Shown here in pieces: positions 21,006 to 30,954 of a DNA stretch of 64,000 nucleotides (positions are counted from its first letter, which is position 1; every line of letters begins with the position of its first letter). Made by a program: the position numbers and the translations under genes. Below the pieces are notes generated by a model. It searched no databases and was not told the origin of the DNA. It worked only from the letters and a program-made list of their open reading frames with translations. The stretch is from NCBI RefSeq assembly GCF_002871345.2, contig NZ_CP136964.1, positions 1,054,001 through 1,118,000 of the forward strand, read 5' to 3'. Source of the stretch: Nosocomiicoccus massiliensis. Its GTDB lineage: Bacteria; Bacillota; Bacilli; Staphylococcales; Salinicoccaceae.

Positions 21006-21548
21006 TTAGTTATATAGTTCTGGTTTTAGTAAACCGATATATGGCAAGTTACGATAGTTTTCATTGAAATCTAGTCCGTAACCGACGACGAATCCTTCAG
21101 GAATTGTCGTACCGATATATTTAACGTCGACTTCTAGTTTACGTTCAGGTATTGGCTTATCTAAAAGCGTAACAACTTCAACACTCTCAGCTTTTCTAGA
21201 ACGTAAAAAGTCAATGATATAGTTAAGAGTCGCACCTGTTTCGACGATATCTTCTACAATTACGACGTGACGCCCTTCAATTGACGTCGATAAGTCTTTC
21301 AGTATCTTTACTTCTCCTGTCGATTTTGTTCCGACGTAACTCGACACGTCCATAAAGTCCATTTCTAAGTGTGTATCGACGTACTTTACGAGGTCTCCCA
21401 TAAACATGATCGAGCCTTTTAATAGCGCCACAAAAACCGGATTTTTACAATCGTAATCACGTGTTAACTCAGAAGCAAGTCGTTTCGTAATTTCTTTAAT
21501 ATCTTCTTCGCTAAAAAGTATTTCATCAATATCATTTCTAAGCGTCAT
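21006..21548 (-). CDS. hpt: Hypoxanthine-guanine phosphoribosyltransferase
   Basis: This enzyme salvages hypoxanthine and guanine using PRPP. The PRPP-binding loop VVIVEDIVETGATL is at about residues 95-108 and the SYVGTKSTGEV loop precedes it. The frame opens at 21566, but AGGAG at 21560-21556 points to the ATG at 21548 (180 residues), which overlaps the end of tilS by 11 bases. The tilS-hpt-ftsH order is conserved in Firmicutes. Confidence 0.96.
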   Translation of the reverse strand: MTLRNDIDEILFSEEDIKEITKRLASELTRDYDCKNPVFVALLKGSIMFMGDLVKYVDTHLEMDFMDVSSYVGTKSTGEVKILKDLSTSIEGRHVVIVEDIVETGATLNYIIDFLRSRKAESVEVVTLLDKPIPERKLEVDVKYIGTTIPEGFVVGYGLDFNENYRNLPYIGLLKPELYN

Positions 21549-22734
21549 AATATAACTCCTCAACATGTAAGTCTATTTTAAAATTGCTTAATAGTTCTAT
21601 TATATTATAAATATTACCTACCGCAACAATTGTACCGGTGTCATCGACAATAATCGGCATCGTTTTTCGCTTTTCATGACTAATTTTTTTGTCGATAAAA
21701 AGCCGATTCACCTTTTTAGTACCGACGTTCGGTATCGCCACACGGTCACCTGGTTGAAACGTGCGAACGGTTAAGTTCGGCGAACCATCAACTGTAATTT
21801 TATAACCATTAAAATAGTACGTGCCAGCGTCATCAATCGTCATCTCTTCATCGAACATTCGGTCACTTATGACGTAGCAATCGTCATAACTACAGACGAA
21901 ACTTTGTTCACCAACTGGCAATTCAAATTGACTCGTGTCACTCTGTAACAACCGAATCATTTCTACACTATACGCTCTGCCGACGTTTAACCAGCGATTT
22001 AAGATATATACTTTTAATATGTGACTACACGCGTTAAACTTCTTTCGGCTAACAGGCTTATCTTTAAGAAAGCTTTCAGCCTCTTGTTTAAAATATTGCG
22101 TCATTTCGTTGTAATCTTCTTTAAATTGCGTCAAACTTTCTAAATGCAGCTCGTCATGCTGTTCGATATTTGGTAACACTTCGTGACGAATATAATTTCT
22201 CGTATAGTCGTTCGTGTCGTTTGTATGATCTTCAAAATATTCAAGACGATGTTCATGTGCATACTGTTCGATTTCTTGTAAACGAACACTCATCATCGGT
22301 CGAAGTACTTTACCGAACTGAGACGGAATACCAATGCCTTTTAAATGGCGACCGGTTAATAACTCAAACATAATCGTTTCAAAGTCATCATCTTTATGAT
22401 GCGCCGTTAAACAGTAATCGATGTCGTATTCGTTTAACATGTCATAAAAGAACGCATATCGTAAGTCTCGCCCTTTTCGCTGTGAAAACTTGTCTAAATT
22501 TAATGTCGTCGATAAAAATACATATCCGTCACTATCCGCCATTTTTCGTAACGCTTGTTCTTCACCGATAGAGGCCTCTCGACTCCCGTGGTTAACGTGT
22601 AATATATATAACTCTCGATATGTATCTCTATAACGCGTTGTCAATAAATGATATAAAACCGTCGAGTCTATACCACCCGATAACGCTATGGCGATATTGT
22701 CTGACGGCGTCCAAGTGACGTTTAATTTGACCAT
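21538..22734 (-). CDS. tilS: tRNA(Ile)-lysidine synthetase
   Basis: TilS modifies C34 of the AUA-reading tRNA-Ile to lysidine and is essential. The PP-loop motif SGGIDST is at about residues 19-25, followed by HVNHG and the LTAHHKDD motif, and C-terminal substrate-binding domains. The protein is 398 residues. It overlaps hpt and starts about 20 bases after the yabR terminator, so its expression depends on read-through or an overlapping promoter. Confidence 0.95.
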   Translation of the reverse strand: MVKLNVTWTPSDNIAIALSGGIDSTVLYHLLTTRYRDTYRELYILHVNHGSREASIGEEQALRKMADSDGYVFLSTTLNLDKFSQRKGRDLRYAFFYDMLNEYDIDYCLTAHHKDDDFETIMFELLTGRHLKGIGIPSQFGKVLRPMMSVRLQEIEQYAHEHRLEYFEDHTNDTNDYTRNYIRHEVLPNIEQHDELHLESLTQFKEDYNEMTQYFKQEAESFLKDKPVSRKKFNACSHILKVYILNRWLNVGRAYSVEMIRLLQSDTSQFELPVGEQSFVCSYDDCYVISDRMFDEEMTIDDAGTYYFNGYKITVDGSPNLTVRTFQPGDRVAIPNVGTKKVNRLFIDKKISHEKRKTMPIIVDDTGTIVAVGNIYNIIELLSNFKIDLHVEELYYDA

Positions 22735-22754
22735 TCACTTCACCCTATAAGGAT

Positions 22755-22782
22755 AAAAAAGGCTAGAAAATTCCAGCCTTTT
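22755..22782 (-). terminator. Terminator after yabR
   Basis: AAAAAGGCT (to 22764) pairs with AGCCTTTTT (22774-22782); with one G-U pair the minus-strand stem is longer and ends in TTTTTT. Confidence 0.75.
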
Positions 22783-22794
22783 TACTTCTATTTA

Positions 22795-23157
22795 TTAACG
22801 TCCGCCGCGACGTGCGTCCGCTTGTCTTTTAATTGAACTCATACGCTCTTCACTATCTTTTAAGAAGTTTGAGAGTTTCTTTTCAAAGTCTTCTGGAGAC
22901 TGTGCTCTACGTTGCTTTTTTGGTTTCTCTGCTTGTTTAATAGATAAAGAAATCTTTCCATCATCACCAACAGATAATACTTTTACTTCGACTTCATCGT
23001 TTACTTTAAGGTGATCATTAATATCCTCAACGAATTTGTTTGCAACCTCACTAATGTGTACGAGACCACTCTTTCCATTCGGTAATTCAACAAATGCTCC
23101 GAACGGTTTAACTCCTGTGACTTTTCCGACGAGTTTTTCGCCAACTTCAACTGACAT
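22795..23157 (-). CDS. yabR: S1-domain RNA-binding protein YabR
   Basis: The 120-residue protein consists of one S1 domain (about 5-77: VGKVTGVKPFGAFVEL, SGLVHISEVA, KISLSIKQA) and a basic C-terminal tail rich in K/R ending in RRGGR. The family (YabR/YugI/CvfD) binds ribosomes or RNA and affects stress and virulence gene expression. Its position after divIC and before tilS identifies it as the yabR ortholog. AGGAGG-type ribosome binding site precedes the ATG. Confidence 0.92.
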   Translation of the reverse strand: MSVEVGEKLVGKVTGVKPFGAFVELPNGKSGLVHISEVANKFVEDINDHLKVNDEVEVKVLSVGDDGKISLSIKQAEKPKKQRRAQSPEDFEKKLSNFLKDSEERMSSIKRQADARRGGR

Positions 23158-23232
23158 GAACTTAAATTTCCTCCTGAATAGTGTAGTAATGTTTATTTAT
23201 CATAACATTAAATGCGACAATAATCACTTTTA

Positions 23233-23661
23233 TTACTCTTTTGACTCTGAATCTTCGTTTTCATTTGTTTGTGTTTCTGTTTGAGTCGATTCTTTTTTAG
23301 ATTCTGGTAACGAGAAAATCAGTTCTCCGCTACCAGACATAAAGAAATCTCCACGGGCAATACGACGAATATAATTTTCATCATTTAGTTGAATAATCTC
23401 TTGTTCAAGTTCTGCACGCTTCTCTTGTTTTTCTTCTAAGACGAGTTCTGTTTCACGTACTTCGTCTTTTAACGCGCGATTCTCTACTTTTTGTTTGATG
23501 CCGCCAGATATGAATGCAAATATAAAGACAAACGCGAGCATCGACACAATAATCATACGACGGCGTCTCACTTTACGCTCACCTTTAAGCGACTCTTTTT
23601 TAGAGTCTAAATCGATTGTATATTTATTGAGCATTTTAATAATTTTGTTCGTCATTTGCAT
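23233..23661 (-). CDS. divIC: Cell-division protein DivIC (FtsB-like)
   Basis: DivIC pairs with FtsL in the divisome. The 142-residue protein has a short basic cytoplasmic segment (RKVRRRR), one transmembrane helix (about 37-53) and an extracellular coiled coil (RALKDEVRETELVLEEKQEKR) followed by YIRRIARGDFFMSGSGE. The acidic tail is low complexity. Start uncertain between 23661 and 23655; AGGATG precedes the first. It follows rqcP; Bacillus yabP and yabQ, sporulation genes, are missing between them. Confidence 0.93.
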   Translation of the reverse strand: MQMTNKIIKMLNKYTIDLDSKKESLKGERKVRRRRMIIVSMLAFVFIFAFISGGIKQKVENRALKDEVRETELVLEEKQEKRAELEQEIIQLNDENYIRRIARGDFFMSGSGELIFSLPESKKESTQTETQTNENEDSESKE

Positions 23662-23701
23662 TCACATCCTTTTATACAAGTTTACACGATTTTTTATACA
23701 G

Positions 23702-23983
23702 TTACCATCCAGATTCGTCTTTATCGTCTTCTATTTTTTCATCGTGTAGCATTTTTGCCATTAATTCGGCTTCTTCTTTTTTAGCATGCTCTTTTAAATC
23801 GAGGATTTCGTACGTGACGATACGGTTCCCAAAACGAATTTTAAGTTCGTCACCGACGTTAACTGTCGTGCCTGCTTTTGCGACTTTACCGTTTACTTCG
23901 ATACGTCCGTCGTCACTCATCGTCTTCGCAAGTGGACGACGTTTAATAATACGTGACACTTTTAAAAACTTATCGAGTCTCAT
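23702..23983 (-). CDS. rqcP: Ribosome quality control factor RqcP (YabO), S4 domain
   Basis: RqcP binds the 50S-peptidyl-tRNA complex and works with RqcH in alanine tailing of stalled nascent chains. The 93-residue protein is almost all S4 RNA-binding domain (MRLDKFLKVSRIIKRR, GRIEVNGKVAKAGT, VNVGDELKIRFG) with an acidic tail. It overlaps the 3' end of yabN by 14 bases, indicating translational coupling, in the conserved mfd-yabN-yabO order. Confidence 0.94.
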   Translation of the reverse strand: MRLDKFLKVSRIIKRRPLAKTMSDDGRIEVNGKVAKAGTTVNVGDELKIRFGNRIVTYEILDLKEHAKKEEAELMAKMLHDEKIEDDKDESGW

Positions 23984-25130
23984 GTTGTTCCTCCAATATT
24001 TCGTCTAACGATTTCCCTGAGTGAATCGTTTCCTTCATCCATTCAAGTACTGTCGTTGCGTATTCTTTTTCGTATTTTATACGTTCTGTTTTACCTTCTT
24101 TTTTCTTTTGAGCGTTCCATACTTCTGTTAACTCACTTTGATTGTTTACTTCAACATCTCCAAAAACGTGCGGATGTCTATGAACAATTTTACGATTTAA
24201 GCTCTCTAATATATCGTGGAAATTAAAATAACCGTCTCGTTCAGCAATCGCTGCGTGTAAACCGACTTGAAGTAAAATATCTCCCAGTTCTTCGACGAGA
24301 AGATTATCGTCTTCTTTTTCAATAGCTTCAATCACTTCATACGACTCTTCGAGTAAAAATCGTTCGAGCGATTGATGTGTTTGAACTTTATCCCACGGAC
24401 ATCCATTTTCACCAACGAGCACTTGGTAAATTTCACGCATGTGGTAAATCGAACGGTTATCTAACGTTTCACTGTCGATTTTTTCGATAAACATCGTCAT
24501 TAAATTCGAATTTGGTACGTCATAATCGATTTCTTCGAGTGGTTTTGTAATTAGTTTTTCTTCACGGCTACCAGCTGCGACAATTAAAGTGACTGGCGTC
24601 TCTGGTTCGTAATAGTCGAGAAGCGTCAGTTTCACATCTGATACTGAAAACTGATCGTACACTTGTGTAATTAGTGTATGTTGACGGTGATTTAAATCGC
24701 GTTCAGTTAATGTCGAGCCGTCTAAAATTTGAAACCCTTCGTTTACACGAATATTTACCGCTTCAATACACACGTCGATAAAACTCTGTCCACCAATAAC
24801 ATCTACTTCCACACCAGCATCGTTATTTAGCAGTAATTCTGTCGTCGTTTCGTATAACAACGGTGATCCAGGTACTGCATAAATGATGTCTGTATCTTTT
24901 CCTTTTGATAGTAATGTGTCTACGATTTTTTCGTACGTCTCTTCGAACGTTTCACTTTCAACGTAATAATTGTCAAATGATTTATACGAAATATTTTCAG
25001 TATGCAGCAGTTCGACAGCAGGATGATCGTTTGTACGTAAGTATACAAAGTCGCTTGTTTTTAATCTGTTATAAACACCAACTGTCATATGATCGACGTC
25101 ACTACTTCCAAGACCGACAATCGTTATCAT
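23970..25130 (-). CDS. yabN: YabN: tetrapyrrole methylase-like domain fused to MazG pyrophosphohydrolase
   Basis: The 386-residue protein joins an N-terminal SAM-dependent methylase-like domain (ITIVGLGSSDVDHMT start, AVPGSP motif) to a C-terminal MazG domain (LVGENGCPWDKVQTHQSL, EESYEVIEAI, EELGDILLQVGLHA), which hydrolyses nucleoside triphosphates. The EExxE/ExxD metal residues are present. It overlaps mfd (4 bases) and rqcP. The methylase half has no known substrate in this family. Confidence 0.94.
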   Translation of the reverse strand: MITIVGLGSSDVDHMTVGVYNRLKTSDFVYLRTNDHPAVELLHTENISYKSFDNYYVESETFEETYEKIVDTLLSKGKDTDIIYAVPGSPLLYETTTELLLNNDAGVEVDVIGGQSFIDVCIEAVNIRVNEGFQILDGSTLTERDLNHRQHTLITQVYDQFSVSDVKLTLLDYYEPETPVTLIVAAGSREEKLITKPLEEIDYDVPNSNLMTMFIEKIDSETLDNRSIYHMREIYQVLVGENGCPWDKVQTHQSLERFLLEESYEVIEAIEKEDDNLLVEELGDILLQVGLHAAIAERDGYFNFHDILESLNRKIVHRHPHVFGDVEVNNQSELTEVWNAQKKKEGKTERIKYEKEYATTVLEWMKETIHSGKSLDEILEEQHETR

Positions 25131-28100
25131 ACCGCTTCCTCCTTTTTACTATTCAGCGAGCGTTTTAAAATATCGATAAATAGCTTAATGTCTTTCGATT
25201 TCACTTGAAACTGAATTTCGTTATTTTGTACTCGAATACGAAGTTCTCTTTTATAATCATTCGTGTCGATAAACAACCGTTCGCCGTCAATTTGTGCTGT
25301 TGCGTCTTTCGTTAAGTTTAAATAGAAGTATTGTTTATCTTCATATACTCTATACCCACCGAGTATTAGTGCATAAATCTTCACACGTACGAGGTCGATT
25401 AAATTCTCGACTTCTACTGGGTATTCTCCAAATCGGTCGATCATTTCATCTTCAATATCTCGTAACGCTTCAATACTACCCACTGCTCTTAAACGTTTAT
25501 ATAGGTCAATTTTCGATTGCTCATGTGAAATATAAGATGCTGGTAAATATGCATCGAGTTCGATTTCGACTGGTATGTTTGCAGGTTCTTTCTCCTCAAT
25601 AGATAAACCACGCTTTTCTAGCACAGCAGTCTCTAACATATCTGAATATAACTCGTATCCAACTGAATCGATGAATCCAGATTGGTGTTTACCGAGTAAG
25701 TTCCCGGCACCACGTATATTTAAGTCGCGCATCGCAATTTTAAACCCGCTTCCGAGTTCAGTGTATTCTTTAATTGCCGCAAGTCGCTTTTCAGCAACTT
25801 CTGTTAACACTTTGTTTGGTTGATAGAAAAGATACGCGTAACTAATTCGGTTACTACGACCAACGCGACCTCTAATTTGATACAGTTGCGACAATCCGAA
25901 GCGATCTGAGTCTTCAATAATTAGAGTATTTGCGTTCGGCACGTCGACACCCGTTTCGATAATCGTCGTCGTCACGAGTATGTCGTACTCGTTATTGACG
26001 AACGCTTGCATCGTCTCTTCGATTTCTAACTCAGTCATTCTCGCGTGCATCACTCCAACACTCGCATCAGGCACGAGCGTTTCAATGTGAATTGCTTTTT
26101 CGTAAATCGTATCCGTACGATTGTGGAGATAAAACACTTGTCCGCCTCTTGCGAGTTCACGGTTAATTGCTTCTTTGACGAAGTTCCCGTTATATTCTAA
26201 GACGTACGTTTGAACTGGGAAACGGTTTTGTGGAGGCGTCTCAATCACTGATAAGTCTCTAACACCCATTAAACTCATGTGTAGCGTTCTTGGAATCGGT
26301 GTAGCCGTTAAAGTTAATACGTCGACGTTTGTTTTTAGCTGCTTAATGCGCTCCTTATGTTTTACACCAAAGCGCTGCTCTTCGTCGACAATGAGAAGTC
26401 CAAGGTCTTTAAACTCTACCGTTTTACCGAGAATCGTATGTGTACCGATAACGATATCGACCGTTCCTTCTTTTAGACCTTTTTTAACTTCACGCATTTC
26501 TTTAGGCGTTCTAAAACGCGACATCATCTCCACGTTGACTGGGAAATCTTCAATACGTTCAATGAACGTTTCATAGTGCTGTGCGGCTAAAATCGTCGTC
26601 GGTACGAGCACCGCGACTTGTTTGCCGTCTTGAACTGCTTTAAATGCTGCACGAATTGCGACCTCTGTTTTACCATAACCAACGTCACCACATAGCAGTC
26701 GGTCCATTGGCTGCACTCTTTCCATATCTTGTTTAATTTCGTGAATAGATGCAAGTTGGTCTGGCGTCTCTTCATAAGGGAAACGTTCTTCAAATGACTG
26801 AACCATGTCATTATCTGGACTAAATTTAAACCCTTCAGTCGCTGCACGTTCTTGGTACAACTTAAGTAATTCGTCAGCAAGTTCATTTACGCTACTTTCA
26901 ACTTTCGCTTTTGTTTTCTTCCACTCTGTACCTCCGAGCTTATGCATTTTTGGTGCACCGTCGTCACTAGAGACGTATTTTTGTACGAGGTCCATTTGAT
27001 CGACAGGGATAAATAATTGGTCCGTCCCTTTATATTGAAGTTTCATATAGTCATTGTGTAGACCGCCAACTTCTAACGTTTCTATACCGAGATAACGCCC
27101 AACACCGTGATGTACGTGTACGATATAATCTCCGACGTTTAATTCTTGATAAGATTTAATTTTTTCAGCATTAGATAGCTTTTTCGTACGACGCTTCTTT
27201 TTTGACGTACGGTTATAGAGCTCTTTACTCGTTAAAACTGCAGCATGCATAAATGGCAGTATAAAACCTGCATCGAATTCTCCAATGGATAGTACAACAC
27301 CATTTTCTACATCTTCAGGAAGTTCTTTTATGAAACTATCGATATTTAAATCTTCGAGTAACTGGCGCGTCTTTTTTAGTTCTTCTTCGTCACGTAAAAC
27401 GATGTTTACTAAAAAGCCATCACGTACCATCTGATTAATGTTGGATGCGAGTATATCGTATTGTCCGTAATAAATTTCAGTCGGTTTCACAGAGATTTTA
27501 ACGATGTCTTGTACGTTCACAGGTAGCGCACTTAAAAATAGTGTAAAATAAATCGCATCTCTTTTATATAGACGCTCGAGTTGATGCTCTAAATAATTTC
27601 CACCTTCACTGAGCATCTTACCTGCTTCTTGAAGGCTTTCGTAATAATTATGCATCGCACGGACTTCACGTTCAAAACTTGCTTCTATCGTTTTGACTTC
27701 ATCGATTAATATAATCGCATCTTCACTAATATAGTCTAAAATCGATACTTCATCGTCATAAAGTAAATGACTAAATTGGCTTAAATGACTCATCGTATAG
27801 TCTTTATTAGTCAACTTCTCGAAGTACGTATCGAGTGATTCATGTGCACCTTTGTCGATCGTTTCTTTCGTTTTATCGTACAGCTTTGTAATATGCTCAA
27901 TCAGCGCGTCGCGTTCATCTTCTTCTAACACATATTCTGAAAATGGTTCGAGCGTGACAGATTCTAGATTATGTGTAGAACGCTTTGTTTCTTCGTCAAT
28001 GGCGCGTATTGAGTCGACCTCTGTGTCGAATAATTCGATACGTACGAGCCCACTCGACATATACACGTCAAAAATATCTCCACGTACTGCGAATTCACCG

Positions 28101-28603
28101 AAGTTTTGGACCTCTTCACGTCTCACGTATCCAACGTCAGATAAGTAACGAATAAACGCACCATAATCGATATCACTACCGAGCTCTAATTTCTTTTTGT
28201 ATGTCGATAGTTTTTCAGGCACCATTAACGGCTTCATAAGTCCTTCTGTCGGCACGATAAATAACCCTTTCTCTCTTTCAAGAAGGGCATATAACGTTCG
28301 CATGCGCTCTTTTTTAAATTCTGGGCTTTGGTCTGCCATCGTTTCAATCATAATGTCGCCAACAGGAAATGTATACACGTCTTCTGTATACGCCATTAGT
28401 TGGCTTTGTAGTTTCTCCATTTTATGATTGTTTTCAACAAATAACACGACGGGTGAATCGTTCGCTTCGACGACCTCGTGAAATAACGGCCCTTTAAACT
28501 CATCTGTTATACCCGTAACGAGTAGTGACTGATTGGGCGTATAGTCTAAAACCTCTCTCACGCGAGAGTCTTGTCTGATTCTCTCTTTAACTCGGTTATG
28601 CAT
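25127..28603 (-). CDS. mfd: Transcription-repair coupling factor Mfd
   Basis: Mfd displaces RNA polymerase stalled at lesions and recruits UvrA. The protein of about 1158 residues has a UvrB-homology N-domain, the RNA-polymerase-interacting domain (NVGDYIVHVHHGVGRYLGIE), a RecG-like helicase (Walker A GDVGYGKTEVA, box DEEQRFG, TATPIPRT) and the C-terminal TRCF domain. GGTG 7 bases before the ATG at 28603 supports this start over the GTG at 28612. The start overlaps the end of pth. Confidence 0.98.
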   Translation of the reverse strand: MHNRVKERIRQDSRVREVLDYTPNQSLLVTGITDEFKGPLFHEVVEANDSPVVLFVENNHKMEKLQSQLMAYTEDVYTFPVGDIMIETMADQSPEFKKERMRTLYALLEREKGLFIVPTEGLMKPLMVPEKLSTYKKKLELGSDIDYGAFIRYLSDVGYVRREEVQNFGEFAVRGDIFDVYMSSGLVRIELFDTEVDSIRAIDEETKRSTHNLESVTLEPFSEYVLEEDERDALIEHITKLYDKTKETIDKGAHESLDTYFEKLTNKDYTMSHLSQFSHLLYDDEVSILDYISEDAIILIDEVKTIEASFEREVRAMHNYYESLQEAGKMLSEGGNYLEHQLERLYKRDAIYFTLFLSALPVNVQDIVKISVKPTEIYYGQYDILASNINQMVRDGFLVNIVLRDEEELKKTRQLLEDLNIDSFIKELPEDVENGVVLSIGEFDAGFILPFMHAAVLTSKELYNRTSKKKRRTKKLSNAEKIKSYQELNVGDYIVHVHHGVGRYLGIETLEVGGLHNDYMKLQYKGTDQLFIPVDQMDLVQKYVSSDDGAPKMHKLGGTEWKKTKAKVESSVNELADELLKLYQERAATEGFKFSPDNDMVQSFEERFPYEETPDQLASIHEIKQDMERVQPMDRLLCGDVGYGKTEVAIRAAFKAVQDGKQVAVLVPTTILAAQHYETFIERIEDFPVNVEMMSRFRTPKEMREVKKGLKEGTVDIVIGTHTILGKTVEFKDLGLLIVDEEQRFGVKHKERIKQLKTNVDVLTLTATPIPRTLHMSLMGVRDLSVIETPPQNRFPVQTYVLEYNGNFVKEAINRELARGGQVFYLHNRTDTIYEKAIHIETLVPDASVGVMHARMTELEIEETMQAFVNNEYDILVTTTIIETGVDVPNANTLIIEDSDRFGLSQLYQIRGRVGRSNRISYAYLFYQPNKVLTEVAEKRLAAIKEYTELGSGFKIAMRDLNIRGAGNLLGKHQSGFIDSVGYELYSDMLETAVLEKRGLSIEEKEPANIPVEIELDAYLPASYISHEQSKIDLYKRLRAVGSIEALRDIEDEMIDRFGEYPVEVENLIDLVRVKIYALILGGYRVYEDKQYFYLNLTKDATAQIDGERLFIDTNDYKRELRIRVQNNEIQFQVKSKDIKLFIDILKRSLNSKKEEAV

Positions 28604-29168
28604 TGATATCACCGTTATAACGGTTCATAACATCTATAAAGTCGTGATTGATTGCCATTTCACACGCATCTGTCGTGACGTCTAACACTTTTTCGAGTGT
28701 GACCATGTCTTCTTTTGTGAATTTTGATAACACCCAGTTCACGATTGGCATTGGACCATCTGGACGACCAATTCCAATACGAATACGCTTATATTTTTCA
28801 GTTTTGAAGTGTTGGTTTAACGAACGAATCCCGTTGTGCCCGCCTGCACTACCTTTTTGACGCAGTCTCAGTTTCCCGAGTCCAAGATCCATATCGTCAT
28901 ATAATATATAAACATCGTCGAGTTCAATATTGAAATAATCGATTAACGGGCGAACGCCTTCCCCAGATAAGTTCATAAATGTTTGAGGTTTAACGAGCAT
29001 TACCTTTTCGCCGTTCACTAAACCTGTACCAAATTCACATTTAAACTTATTTTCATCTAAATCGATATTTAAACTATCACTTAATTTATCAATCGCCATA
29101 AATCCAATGTTATGACGTGTATTGTCATATTTAGGTCCTGGGTTCCCAAGTCCAACAAAGCACTTCAT
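28596..29168 (-). CDS. pth: Peptidyl-tRNA hydrolase
   Basis: Pth recycles peptidyl-tRNA released by drop-off. The 190-residue protein has GLGNPGPKYDNTRHNIGF with the catalytic His, KPQTFMNLSGE, and YDDMDLGLGKLRLRQKGSAGGHNG. It lies after the rplY terminator and overlaps mfd, in the usual rplY-pth-mfd order. Confidence 0.97.
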   Translation of the reverse strand: MKCFVGLGNPGPKYDNTRHNIGFMAIDKLSDSLNIDLDENKFKCEFGTGLVNGEKVMLVKPQTFMNLSGEGVRPLIDYFNIELDDVYILYDDMDLGLGKLRLRQKGSAGGHNGIRSLNQHFKTEKYKRIRIGIGRPDGPMPIVNWVLSKFTKEDMVTLEKVLDVTTDACEMAINHDFIDVMNRYNGDINA

Positions 29169-29184
29169 AATCTTTCCTCCATAT

Positions 29185-29211
29185 TAAAAAAGGCGATGGT
29201 TCCCCACCGCC
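29185..29211 (-). terminator. rplY terminator
   Basis: An 8-bp stem (29211-29204 with 29199-29192, one G-U) with a GGAA tetraloop is followed by TTTTTT on the minus strand. Confidence 0.88.
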
Positions 29212-29226
29212 CTAGCAATAATTATA

Positions 29227-29853
29227 TTACTCTTCGTCTTCAGATGATTCTTCTGCAGGTGCTTCTTCAGCAACTTCTTCTGAATCTTCTGCGTCTTCTT
29301 CAACTTCTTCTTGTGGTACAGATACCATTGCAAGAGTAGTGTCATCTTCGTTTTCAATCGTGAATGAGAACTTATCACGGATATCTCCGACAGTAATTGA
29401 ATCACCAATTTCAAGTGCTTCAACATTTACTTCAAGCTCTTCAGGGATGTCCGCTGGACGAGCTGTAACTTCAACAACGAAGTTTGGTTGTTCAACAACT
29501 CCGCCTTCTTTTTCACCAGCAGCTTCACCAACAGTAACAACACTTACTTCTACTGTTCTTTCTTCATCCATGTTGATTGCGATGAAGTCGATGTGGTCCA
29601 CTCTATTTTTTAATGATTCGAATTGATATTCGTTCACCATTGCTTGAACTGTTTTACCGTCAAGTTCAAGATCGATTACACCGTTACGTCCGATTTTACG
29701 AATTAATTTAATAAATTCTACTTCGTCGACAGTAACTGATGTGTTTTCTACATTATAACCGTAAAGTACCGCAGGTACTTTGCCAGCTGCACGTAATTCA
29801 TTGAGTTCACCTTTTGTTAAACTCTCTCTTGAATTCGCAACTAGTTTTGCCAT
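29227..29853 (-). CDS. rplY: 50S ribosomal protein L25 / general stress protein Ctc
   Basis: L25/Ctc binds 5S rRNA. The 208-residue long form has the N-terminal L25 domain (RAAGKVPAVLYGYNVENTSV) and a C-terminal beta domain (PADIPEELEVNVEALEIGDS), ending in a very acidic tail of Glu, Asp and Ala. A GTG at 29865 lies within the AAGGTGG ribosome binding site, so the ATG at 29853 is the start. Confidence 0.96.
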   Translation of the reverse strand: MAKLVANSRESLTKGELNELRAAGKVPAVLYGYNVENTSVTVDEVEFIKLIRKIGRNGVIDLELDGKTVQAMVNEYQFESLKNRVDHIDFIAINMDEERTVEVSVVTVGEAAGEKEGGVVEQPNFVVEVTARPADIPEELEVNVEALEIGDSITVGDIRDKFSFTIENEDDTTLAMVSVPQEEVEEDAEDSEEVAEEAPAEESSEDEE

Positions 29854-29967
29854 TATATTTTCCACCTTTCATAAACTAGCAGTCATTTTACCACTTTAAC
29901 AAATAGCCATACGTAATAATACCATATAATAGGATATATTGTAAAAGTATTTTAACAATATTTAACT

Positions 29968-30939
29968 TTAGTCAAATAAGCGACTGACTGAACGCTCTTC
30001 GTGAATACGAGTAATTGCTTCAGCAAGTAACTCTCCAACTGAAAGTTGCTTAATTTTATCGATTTGTTTTTCTTCAGGTAATTTAATTGAGTTTGTTACG
30101 ATTACCTCTTTAATTTGTGACTCTTGTAAGTTTTCGATTGCTTTACCAGATAATACTGGGTGTGAACAACATACGTACACTTCAGTCGCACCCTCTTCGA
30201 TTAACTTATCTGCTGCAAGTTTAATCGTACCACCTGTGTCGATAATGTCATCGATAACGATTGCTGTTTTACCTTTAATGTCACCGACGATACTCATTAC
30301 TTCTGCAACGTTCGCACGTGGACGACGTTTATCGATGATCGCAATTGGTGAACCGAGTCTTTCAGCCATACGGCGTGCACGTGTCACCCCACCGTGGTCC
30401 GGTGATACGATAACGACTTCTTCTTCATAGTTTAAGTCGTGTTTTTCATCTTCAAAGTATTTCGTGATTAATGGAACACTCGTTAAGTGGTCGATTGGAA
30501 TATCGAAGAACCCTTGAATTTGTGCAGCGTGTAAGTCGATAGACACAACGCGGTCTGCACCTGCTGTTTCAAGTAAGTTCGCAACGAGTTTCGCTGTAAT
30601 TGGTTCACGTGGACGAGATTTTCTATCTTGACGCGCGTAACCATAGTACGGAATAACTAAGTTGATGCGGCGTGCTGATGCACGTCTTAACGCATCTATC
30701 ATAATTAATAACTCCATTAAGTGTGCGTTTACTGGCTCTGACGTTGGTTGTACGACAAAGATATCTTTACCACGTACACTTTCTAACACGTCTACTTGCA
30801 CTTCTTGGTCTGAGAAGCGATTCACTTTACACTTCCCTAACTCTACACCTAGATGGTCTGCGATTTCTTGAGCAAGTGGTTCGTTTGCAGATAAAGTAAA
30901 TACTTTCATGTCATCTTTAATGTTTTGCTGATTTCCCAT
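29968..30939 (-). CDS. prs: Ribose-phosphate pyrophosphokinase (PRPP synthase)
   Basis: Prs makes PRPP from ribose 5-phosphate and ATP. The 323-residue protein has the PRPP-synthase signature [18 protein letters not shown] and the PRPP loop [11 protein letters not shown]. It is 15 bases after glmU and separated from rplY by about 100 bases. Confidence 0.98.
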   Translation of the reverse strand: MGNQQNIKDDMKVFTLSANEPLAQEIADHLGVELGKCKVNRFSDQEVQVDVLESVRGKDIFVVQPTSEPVNAHLMELLIMIDALRRASARRINLVIPYYGYARQDRKSRPREPITAKLVANLLETAGADRVVSIDLHAAQIQGFFDIPIDHLTSVPLITKYFEDEKHDLNYEEEVVIVSPDHGGVTRARRMAERLGSPIAIIDKRRPRANVAEVMSIVGDIKGKTAIVIDDIIDTGGTIKLAADKLIEEGATEVYVCCSHPVLSGKAIENLQESQIKEVIVTNSIKLPEEKQIDKIKQLSVGELLAEAITRIHEERSVSRLFD

Positions 30940-30954
30940 AATATCCTCCAGCGG